NCBI RefSeq assembly: GCF_032854445.1
Contig: NC_088307.1
Span: forward strand, 4,960,001-5,024,000
Source of the DNA: Liolophura sinensis
Lineage: Eukaryota; Mollusca; Polyplacophora; Chitonida; Chitonidae
Direction: 5' to 3'
Length of the DNA: 64,000 nucleotides
The position numbers were made by a program, and so were the translations under genes. How positions within the stretch are numbered: the first letter of the stretch is position 1; each line of letters starts with the position of its first letter. Below the pieces are notes generated by a model. It saw nothing but the letters and a program-made list of their open reading frames with translations, did not search any database and was not told where the DNA came from. Positions 12,501-24,500 of this stretch are shown in pieces.

Positions 12501-15500
12501 TATATTTATGTCTGTTTTACCTTCAGCTGAGTACACTCATCCTCCAGTCACCAGATTCTCTTCCCATAATCTAGATTTGATATAAATACCTAACTAAGAT
12601 TCTTATATTTATGTCTGTTTTACCTTCAGCTGAGTACACTCATCCTCCAGTCGCCGGATTCTCTTCTCATAATCTAGATTTTTCTCCACGGCACTTTGTT
12701 TTTCAGCTTCTACATGATCCTGGAAACCACAGTGAAAACCTGTTAATTTTATCTGTTTACAAACAACTTGGGAGTCTCTTGCTGGCTTATACAGCTAAAA
12801 AACTGTTTCCACTGCTTATAATTAGCCCCTGATCAATGAAGTCGCTGGCTCAAATCCACACTGTACTTTCACGACAAATCATTCTGCACCCTGGTTAGTG
12901 GCATTTTCTGTCGAACGTGTAACCTGGGTCATCAGTTAACCCGAACTAAACAAATTCTGGATCAGTCAGAAAGCTCCTCCACCCCCAAAACAACAAATTT
13001 GAGTCACTGTTTATGTTTAGAATATATGTGCTTCAAACATTTATCAGCTAAATTGTGGTATCACTCACTGCTCATAAGAAACTTGTTACTTCTCAATAAT
13101 CTATGAATGCTTATAGAGACCATACTGGAGATTTTTGGCAAAGAATCCATAATAGCTAATCAGATAAAAATGTCTTCATTCACCCAGAACAGCTCAAATT
13201 ATCATGTACGTTTCAGTAAGTATCACTCACATCTATACTGTTTATAATGATACCCCAATTCATCAACCTGTTCGTACACGAAAAGCCAACTTTACGTGGA
13301 ATTTATGCACAGTTTGAACTTTATTTTGGAGACCAAACTACACTGGTTGGATTGGCCAGTCTCAAAGAAGAATAATGTCTTCAGAATATCCATCAATAAA
13401 GACCTTGCAAACATGCAAATAGGCTGAAGATATTACAATAAAACAAATCTAATGTTTGAAAAATTTACAATGCGGCTCATTTTATTAATTTTGTAAGTTT
13501 TACATCCCATTTTGAACAGTACACAGACAAGGTTGATATTGTCTGAAAGGTAATTATTTGGGCTATGTTAAAATAATAGCAAAAATTTGACTGGGTTTGT
13601 GCTGATCGATTTTTTGTGTGATTTTTACCAAAAAAAATCTCTGGGATAGCTTTTTTAAAACCACAGATTTTGAATTCTTTGAAAAAAGCAATACCTCACA
13701 GACTTTCATGGCATTAATAATACTCATAGAAGAAAAGAAATACAACCCCCCCCCCCCCCCCCCCAAAAAAAAATGATGTCCTTACAATTTTTTGAGATGC
13801 CATGTGCATTTCCTGCTGTTTTGCCACTTGCAAACTGGAGAGCTCTGACTCAAGGGAGGTAATGTTGGCCTTTAACAGTTTCTCTGCTTCTTCTGATGAA
13901 CTCCTCACCTTCTCAAGCTCGGACTCTATCAACTTTTTCTGTAACCAAAACAAATCACGTTCTCAACCCATAAAGGCTTGTACAAGCTACATACTGAATG
14001 AATATTTTTTATTTCAACATGTGTGATTTAATTTATGAACGAACTTTAAAACTTTGTTAAGATGTCACACTCATAGTTTGTCTAAAAATCAAAATTTTGG
14101 GTAACCATGTTACTTTAACTAACGGGTAAAGAATTATTGGGAAGATAAATACCCCAATAATATCAGAATCTTTTAGCTGAAAGTATTTCAAATGACTTTG
14201 TATTTTGTTTCACAGGTTGACGGTCTGAACTGTGACTGTGAATGATACATTTATCATTTATTTTTAATAGCCATTCAGAATTTGAAAAAAAATAAATTTT
14301 TGCAACTGTCAATAAAACAACTAGATTGTTTATCACTGTCAATTCAAACTGTACATCATTTTGGTAAATCTTAGCACACTAAGCACAATGAATGAAGTTG
14401 TCCGATTCACATGGCTCCTACGAGATTCATTCAGCTTGTTTTTATAGACTCACAGTCATGACAGACTTAAGAAGTACCCACCTCTTTCTCGTACTGTACA
14501 TCTTTCTGATTGGCCAGCTCCCAGTTCTCCAGTGCTCGTGCTTCAGCATCTTCCAGCTTTTTCTTCACATCTGCCACCTTTCGGGGGAAAAACAAAAGTG
14601 CTCCTCAAGAATATGTGCTAGGTTTATTTACCACTGCCATGTTTATTTGAGTGGCCCTATGTAAATAGTGTAGTTTGGTATGTAGAAATGCCCTTCCGAA
14701 ACAGGTCATCTTTAAAATGATACTTTTTGATGCAAATACTTCAATGTTTCTGATTAATTTTCTTGTGTAAATCAAACATCAAAAGGACTCTACACTATCA
14801 ACAGCTTTTTTCATATTCTTTATGTCCTTTATGTTCCATTTTATTCTTCTGATCAAAAAAAATTACTGAAACACTGTGGTAAACATATATTGAAAAATAC
14901 TTGACAACAAACCTGCATTTCAAAATTTTTTTTCATGGCATCCATGCTTTGCTGACTATGCGCTAATTCCTCACTGTCTTCTGCGATTTTGGAATTTAAA
15001 TGAGATACCTGAAAAACAAAATAAATCAACGAAGAGATCAGAGAGTACTAAAGTTTTATACGTAACAATGAATATTTCTGTCTTACTGATCAAGAGCTAC
15101 CATAATTCCTCAAACTTATTCCATATGACAGGAAAATTTTCACTGATATTTATGCACATTTTTCATTTCATTTTAGAGACAAAAATATATTGGTCAGACT
15201 AATCAGTTTCAAGGTTTCACTAAAAGTATAACATTATCAGTCTACACAGAATAATGATTTCAGAATATGCTTGAACAAACACCTTGCGAACAAGTGAAAA
15301 GGTTGAAGAACTACAGTAGAGGTTTGATCTCAGTCGTTCACACCTGCCAGTGATTTCAAACTCCATCCTTATAGAAGCCATACATCACTATCTTGTTTTG
15401 CCAAATTTGTAGTGCTAGCAAAGAGTCCTGTATCATGCATAATTACAGATTTTAAAAAACACAATCCTGCTCTGAAATGGTCAGATTCAGATATGGACAG

Positions 15501-18500
15501 CTTATGAAATGACCATTTTACTTTTTCATAATATCGTTTGTTTATGTGGACAAATGCACACTAAATCAAGGTGACTTTTTTCATGAATTTGTGGCATATA
15601 TGTTAAGTTAAAGGAAATCTACCAGGTTTTAGAATTTGAGTGAGTGAGTGAGTGCTTGGGGTTTAACGTCGTACTCAACAATTTTTCAGTCATATGACGA
15701 CGAAGGAATCATTAGGGTGCATGTACGTGTAACGTGCCTCCTTGTAGCAGGACGGATTTCCACCGCTCTTTTATTTAGTGCTGCTTCACTGAGACGACTT
15801 ACCGAAGGCAAGTAAGCCGCCCCGCCCGAGCCATTATACTGATACGGGTCAACCAGTCGTTGCACTATCCCCTTCATGCTGAACGCCAAGCGAGGAAGTT
15901 ACAACTTCCTCTTTTAAAGTCTTAGGTGTGACTCGATCAAGGATTGATCCTGGATCTACCGGTCCCGAAGCGGACGCTCTATTAGAATTTGAAACAACAT
16001 GTAATAAACACAGTACCTACAACAACATAAAGTCTAGCAGAATGTGAAGCTGACTCCAGTCAGAGCAAATGGTGATCAGTGACATGTAAAAACACTGCAA
16101 AACAACCAAAATGTAATTCTAGCCCGCATATTAACCAACCAGCTGGCCAAATCTCACCTGCTCTTCTAACTGTGTGATTTTATCACTCCACGTGGACTTG
16201 ACCTGCGTCAACTGTAACCTTGTCTCTTCTAGTTTCTTTTCCACAGAGTCCCGCTACAACAACATTCACATTATACATGTCACTTTCAACTGTACCATTC
16301 ATCGTATCAAAAGCATGATTACATGTTTTAATGAAGATATTCATGCTACACACAAAAATGCATCACTGAATTCCCAGGTAGGAATCCTGGAACATTTATC
16401 TCATTGTGTTAGACAGGTGAGAAGTTTGCCATCATGTGACCATAATTTGGTGATGAAAACAAAATGGCTGCCAAATGTTAAAGCATTGGGGAACTGGCCG
16501 CTTTTGGCCACTTCGCTAGTGACCAGTAAGGCCTTGTTGTACAAAGTAACATCACCAAAGCTCTGCAGAAATACTCAGACTATCTAGAAAGCTCAAAATT
16601 ATACAAATCCAATGGATACAAGATTGCTGATAGCAAATCAAAACCAGGCATTTTCCTATGCAATAACAGGTGGACTGTTTTCTTCACCCCCACCATTTGT
16701 TACTAAGGAGACCATGTGGTATCTCGCTTCGGATCGGCCTCACAGAATACAGCCATACTCTTACACCGCAGCTAGAGGAAAATAAGGTGCCGACAACAGC
16801 CCAGGGCTCTTTACAAGGAACCATTCGAAGACCTTCAAAACAACCAATACCCACGCCAGCAGCCTTACAGGCCAGTAAAGGAACTGCAACGGCCAGAAAC
16901 ACGCTTTAGTCAAATGACAGCGATAAGACTTCATCCTGAAATAAGATCTAATACACATTAGCCTCGATTTTACCCACACTCTATGGTCATGTGTGCAGTG
17001 ATTACATGCAATGATTTTACCTCTCTTTCAATGGCCTGTAGCCTGTCATCCCCAGACAGCTCCTGGCCCTGAAGTCTCTCCTCTAGCGTTTTAACTCTCT
17101 CTGTCAGCCGGTCAATCTCATCACTTTTCTCCTCTAACTGTTTACTCGTCTGACCAACAGAAAAAGGGATAACACATTTTCCTCAATCATTTTTTTTTGT
17201 GTCTCTGTTGGTTTACTTTAAGTATCCAGTACAATATCTATATACCATTTATATACTATAAAGGGGCATTCTCCCAACGCCCATTTACAAAACAACTCCC
17301 ACAAAACACTAGATCTCAAAGAAATACTATGTAAATATCAAATAAAATGTCACTTTTTGACATTAGTTCTGCTGGAATATTCACATACTCTTTGTGCTGC
17401 TCCACTTGAATCTCATGCTGAAGACATCAGACATGATGCCCCACCGAGGCACAATACATGACACCTAGCAAACGGTATAAAACATCTTAGAGCGTAATAA
17501 GCCAATAATACTGACAATACGCAAACCAGTAGGCTGCCAATCCCATTACAAGTAATGTGAAGGACAAGGTAGGAATTACCCAGAATCTGAGTTCTTATCT
17601 GAACAGCAGGTGACTAATTGTCGGCCCATGAGACTGTAACTAATGACGTCACAGGATTCCCAAAGGTGAACAAAAATTCACAGAGTTATTCTTAAATATA
17701 CTGCACAATATAAGAGACTACGGAACCCTGTCTAAAACGGTCATTTACCTTGTTCCTGCTGATGTCACCATTCCTCTCCAGAGTGATGTATCGAGATTCC
17801 AAATCTGCATTAGCGGACTCCAAACTGACAATCTTGACAGTTCTCTGTAAACATAATGTCCCATGATTATAAAGTCAGCATCTGCTTTGCACACAAATAC
17901 ACATAGATCACTCAGGTCACTTATCACACATGCACCGCACCAGCATATAAACTCGGAGTCTACTTTTGAGTGAGTGGGTGAGTGCTTGGGGTTTAACATT
18001 CTACTTAAGAATTTTTCAGTTATATAATGAAGAAGGAGTCCTTAAACTGCATGTCATGTGCCTCCTTGTGGCAGGACGGCTTTCCACCGCTCTTTTATCT
18101 AGTGCTGTTTCACTGAGTCGCTTTACCGCAGGCAAGTAAGCCACCCTGCCCAAGCCATTATACTGATATGGGTCAACTAGTCGTTGTGCTATCCCCTTCA
18201 TGTTGAATGCCAAGCGCGGAAGTTACAACTTTTTTTTTAAGGTTTTAGGTGTGACTCGACGCAGGATTGACCCTGGATCTACTGCTCCAAGGCAGACTGA
18301 TTCTACTTTTGAGAAATGAGCATAATCCTCTTTTGTTTCCTACGATGTCCCTAATCCTCTTAATCTGGATCAGAGATTAAAACAATGGGGGATGGATTAT
18401 CACTATGTAAGATTGCTTTCGTACCTACCCTGAGCAGTATTCTAAAAGTTGTCACTTGTTTTCGCACCTTTGAGTAATTTTGATCAACAACCAGTATTTT

Positions 18501-21500
18501 AACCCCAGTCATTAATCCTTGATTAACGTAGTCAAGCAACACAATTAGTTTTGGATTGTTTTCTAATTCATCGTCCTCTGCAGCTGGCAAGAAATCACTA
18601 GAATTGCCGTAGCTGTCGAACGGCAATTGTCATGTTGTACACAATTCACAGTTTGTTAAAAGTTCACTCATTGGTCCACACAGCCAATGGGATAGTGTGT
18701 ATCAAAGTGACATTTACTGGGAGGCAACATCTACTTTTCTTTCACCTCACAGGCACACCAAAGGTTGATCAGACTGATAACAACTGAGCTCCCGTTTTGT
18801 TTTACACCTACTAGAGTTTATATATGATATACATATAGCCTAATTTTCCTCTTTGCTGTTAAAATTTAGCTGCCGGCAAAGATTTCTTATCCCAACTCCT
18901 GTCAGCGCAGCAAAGATTTGCTTGTGTTTGGTGGGTATAAAACCCTTCCATTGTCTGCTGTGAATCCACACTTTCCTGAGGGTCAAATCATCTGGAGACT
19001 TGAAAAACAACAAACTGCAGTTTTCTTCGACGACCTGTTTTTACATCGGCATGCAGAACAACAAACTATTTCATGAAGAAATTTGATATACCCGTTGTCA
19101 CTTGTGCAGTTTTTTAACACTGAACTAAATGGTGAAGCTCTGACAGTTCATAACAGATGGACTTGTATGATGTCATTCAGCGGAGACTACCGAGTCTCAT
19201 CTAGTGATTTTAATGCCATATTACTGAGATTACTGTACTTTTTTTCCAATATTTTTTACACTCAATTTAACAAAACATACAGGGGTAGCTAATTACGATT
19301 AAATAACCAATCTGGACGCTAATCCGTTAAGTTAGTCAAAAACCATACATCCTCTATTCCATGCCAGATTACCATTTCAACACCAAGTAGCATTGTATCT
19401 TCATTTCCCTCATATGACATTATGCCCTGCTCATTCCAAATTCTTAAATACTTTCTTTACTCAAACTCAAAAGTCACACTTGGATCATGCAGTAGGCTAC
19501 TGTGTCACAGAACATACCTGGCTAACTTCCATGCTTAATTCTGACACTTTCTTCTCCAAAACTTGCTTCTCTGCAGTCAAACTGTTCACCATCTCTGCCT
19601 GCGCATCACCTTGCTCCTTAAACTTGTCTCTGGGGTAAAAAAAAATGTTCATCAAGGATCATTACAAAATTTACTCGCAGGCACCTCATCAGCATGAGAG
19701 TCCAGGAAATTTTTTTTTAAAACGTTCTCAACTTAAAGCCTGTTATTAAATAAACATTTCCCATGTTCCTGACAAAATAAGATGGTTCAAATATTTGTAA
19801 AATTTGAAATCTGAGGTCAAATAAGGAGAATGGTCAAACAACTGAAATTCCAACCTGCAAGAGACCTGCAACAGTCGGTAAAGATTTTCCACACATAATA
19901 TTAAGTTCTACTTTTTTTCCTCTGACACTGCAGTGAGAGTTATTCTACCGATAAAACTACAATTTAAATAGTTTCCTACGCCTTTCTTCCCTAATCCCAG
20001 GAAATGCTTCACTCTCACCGTTCTTTAGTGACTTGCTCCAATTTTGAAGTCAGGCTCTGGTTTCTCTCTGTTAGATCTTTGTTATTTTTCTCTAACTTCT
20101 CCACCAGTGATGATGTCTCCGTCAGCTTAGTTTTACAGGACGATAGCTCTTCCTGAGTGTTCAGTAACTAATGAAGAAAAATAAAGACTTTATTTTTTTT
20201 ACATATATATGTAAAAATTGTGCAAAAAATGTCATTTTTGTTTTCCTCCTGACTGAAAACAACTCATTATTCAGAAGTTTCTTGTGTCTTAGCTTTATAA
20301 GAGAATGTAATAGTTTGGATAAGTGGGGTGAGGGGGACACTTAAACTCAACTGCTAAGGGACTCTCAGTCACGACCATGAAACCTGGCATTACAGGAGTC
20401 AGTGACAAATATCACATCAACCAGAGCTACTTTCTGCATTCGATCCCTGAAAACTGTGCGACGATACTTGCTCTAAAAACTGAAAAAGTACATACCCTAA
20501 ATGACCATAAATTTCATCCATGACAAAGGCGCCCATTTTATCCTGATTCTGTGAGTTCTATTGATTTCACAAAGGTGTTTTGAGGTTTGTGTTGAACATT
20601 GAATGATATTTTACTGAAAAATTCTAAGTTTATTTGCCAGATAATTACTGTAAATGACCTAAAATTTCGCAAATAAAAGAGCATTTTTAAGAGGCGAACA
20701 AATGTTACAAAATATTATTTTTGGTGCTAAAACTTTCACTTTACATTTAACACATATAATTTCAGGTAACTCTGTATCTTTGAATATACACAGGGCAAAC
20801 AGTAGTAATGTTAACTGACCATATGTTTGACTTTGGCTGTCTCCTGGGTAACTAAGCCCTGCATCTCTTCGTTTTCCTCTTCCCTCTCGTACATTCTGTT
20901 CTTCAGTTTCTTTTCAAGCTCAACTTTTTCCTGAAGCAGCCGGTAAACACATCAAATCAGATTTTTCTTTCCAAGTTCAAACACAATTAGACTGGTCCAT
21001 TTTGCAAATGGATTACACCTGTAAAATAGATACAGCATGCCTGGAAATAGGTGCCTGGCATTTTTCACAGATTTTTTTAAAGAAGTGGTACAAACCACAT
21101 TTTCCATGCTGGTTAGCATTGGGCCATGGTTAATGTTTTCAGGTTTGGTCTAATATTCTATAACTTGGACAATATAGTTCTCATCACTTTCCCCAAAGTG
21201 TTCTTTTCAAAAACGCAAGGCACCTACATTCAGGCTTGCTATATAGAAAGGCCAAAGCAAGAACGTCCGATAACTTACTGTTATATAAGGGGAAAAGTAT
21301 GCATAATTAGTTGGTAGTGTAAAACACTGTTGTAACATTAATGGACTTTTCTAGACATGCTCTTCATTAACACCAAAACTGTACTTCAAGGCAACACAAG
21401 TACTATGCTGCGGATGGTCATGGGCTTCCCCTGGGGTCTGCCTAGTTTCCTCTCACCATAATGCTGGTCGCCATCATACAAGTGAAATATTCTTGAGTGC

Positions 21501-24500
21501 GGTGTAAAATACCCATCAAATAAATAAATGAATAGATCACAAGCAGCATCAGTATTATCAGCACAAAGAAACACCTTGCAAACATTTTCCAATAAATGTT
21601 GTGGTAATACCAATGACACACTGGAGGACTTTAGCACAAAGCTGAACTACACGTGTACTATACAAAACTTACTTCTTCAATGGAAGCTATCTTATCCAGA
21701 TATTCCTGCAAATGAATAGAAAGAAGAATGAATAAGCAAAGTGCTTAGTTTGTTGGGATTTATATAAAGTTGATGTCAATTTGCACTGTGGCCACTCGCT
21801 AAATGAATAGCCCATGTTAAAAGATAAGACAAGGTGTAAACAAACTAACTGACCAATTGACTTCCAGAAGAGTATGTTCCAATAATGAGAATTAGACTTC
21901 AAGGTATAATATAACAAATCACTATTCCAATTTCACAAAAATCTTGGAAAAGTACAGGATTTGCGAGTAGGAGTAACAGACATCTGTAAGGCCCTTAACT
22001 TTAGATTTCTCAGTTTGACACAAATGTACAAACCAGTCATGAACGTATATCTGAAGTAATATCATTCGTTTTCCTTCTGTGTGTGTTTACATTGTGCCCG
22101 GAGACTTTCATTGTTGAAATTCATCGATAGATAAGCTATATGTCTGAAACCAACAATGAGTGTAACCAGAGACTATCCAAATCCGGTGTAAAGTGACAGG
22201 CCTTCCTGCTAGCCCAAAGACTGTCTGTTGATGAAAGATCATGAAGTGAAAGCTCTACCTGTTCTTGCTTGCCCAGTGTTTCCTTGAAGCCATCCGTTAG
22301 CTTCACCCTATTTGTCTGATACTGTTCGTTAAGATCCTGCATCCTTTTTGACATAGCTAAAAAAAGGAAAAAATGTTTTCAACTAGAAGACAATCTGCAA
22401 GCGCAACCTCACAGAGCTTAATGTACAAATCCCCCCACTACACACAAAGGGACAACACTCTGCATTAGCTTGGGCTCAGATCCTGATCACTACTGAAATT
22501 TAATGGAATGGATGCTGTGCAAATAACTTCATCCAAATCCATCCATAACTGTTTCTGTAAATTTGCTGCTCGCTATTAAAGAGGAACGGACTGAAATGAT
22601 TCAAAGAGGCCGTTTAAGACATCATTTAAAATTTTGCAACGTGCATTTAAAAACTTAAAGTAGCATTAATATAATATGATAATTTGTATTCATAATTCAA
22701 AATTTGCAATCGCAAGTACAGTTAATGCTCAACAATATGGAGAGTCGAACTTGATGACAAGGTCTTTTGGTTATCTCCCTTATCTACACAATGTCCCAGT
22801 TGCCCGAATTTCTGATCAGCCACGTGAAGGGGTTTGTTAATAGAGTAAATGTTTTCACAATGAGGACGCTTTAAAAGTCCAGGTGTAATTTCTATGCATG
22901 TTTTGTCACATTAAAAATCAATAAATAAAACTACTGCGAAAAAGAGGACAGAAGACAAGGAAGACTCGTATATTATTGCATAAATGAAACAGTTTAGACA
23001 TACTATCCTGCTGTTTTTCAAGGGATGTTTCCAGTTTCTCAATACTTCTGTTCTTCTCCTTTATCATAGAAACATATTCTGGAAAAGATAAAATTGTCAT
23101 GTGATTTTCTTCATGAAAATAATTGAAAGTAAGTCATTTTTGTAAAAACAATGGTTTAAATGCCCCCCCCCCCCCCCCCACACACACACCCCCAAAATAA
23201 AACAACAAAGAAAAAATGCCCTCGTCTTTTTAATTTTTTTTTTACAACTTATATTTCGCTTCAAGAGATCTGAGACCATCATTCTTGCTAACAAACAAAA
23301 GTGGTGTTTTTTTTATCATTTCATTTTGGCATTCAACTTAGCTTACACATCATTACAACTGAGACATGACTTTCTAGTTACTCACAGTTTATAGCCATGA
23401 TGTTCTTTGCATATCCACCAGACACAATATCCACATTAGATTTACCTGTGATTTTTGTCTCCAGTTTTTTACACTGTTCTGTTCTCTTCATCAGCATTTT
23501 CAGAATGTCTTCTTTAGATGTGTAGCTCTGAGGAGAGACACATATTTTATTAAATGCTTGCATATTTGCTTCAATAATATCATGTATTACTAGTATGTAA
23601 GAACTATATGCAAAATTCCAGGCATTTCTTCTCAGATATTCAAACACATTAATGTATACTCATAAAAGAAACATAGTGAAAACCTCTGAAGCAAAAGAAC
23701 AGATGGTACTGAATAAAAAATAACTAAACAAATGATAGAGAAATGTGAAAGTTGACAAAGTTTATTCAATTCATTAATTAGACAAGGTGATTGGTAACCA
23801 AAACACCACAAATATTATTATGGACAATCTTATAGATGAGCTTTTTACTGTGAGGTAACATCAGTGGTCATGTGAAACCACAAATTCATGACAGGTTTTT
23901 GCTTTTTGTACTTGTTCATGGTCAAGGCGAAGCTGAATGAACAACTTAACAGCTGTATATTAAACTTCATCTGCAAAATGCGCCCACGGAAAGTTCTACC
24001 AGCTTGCACACCCTGCATCTCGGACAAGTGGGTGAAGGGTACCCACCTGTAGTGATCCAGAACTTACCTGTTCATCAGAGCTGCTGACTTCACCTGCTGA
24101 CCCTGCTCCATGTGGGGTGGGGCTAGTAGAACCTTAACCAGGCCAGAAAATACAGGTGTAGTTATTCATTTATATGACTGGTGTTTCACACCATTATCAT
24201 CACGAATGTTTCACTTTCATGATGGCCGTGAGTTTCATGCGAGGAGGAAACAGGAAACCAAGTATGGTAAATGTCCTAAAAATTGAGCTTTTAGAGGCTT
24301 ATAAATGACATACACTGTTACTTTTGCTGTTGAAACTTACACTTTCTAGTTGAAACCCATCCTACCTTCTAAACAAAACCAATAATCTATGATCAATAAA
24401 ACTCCCAGAATCAGTAAAAACTGTACAGCATAGTCATGGATGAAATTTTAGATCATTCATCACAACTGGTGTACTGATTTTCACCTTACGGGTTAACTCT

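Noticed and set aside
16670-16909. 79-codon plus frame (..[19 protein letters not shown]..)
   Set aside because: Within a GOLGA1 intron on the antisense strand, short, no domain, and the overlapping minus frame is equally open.
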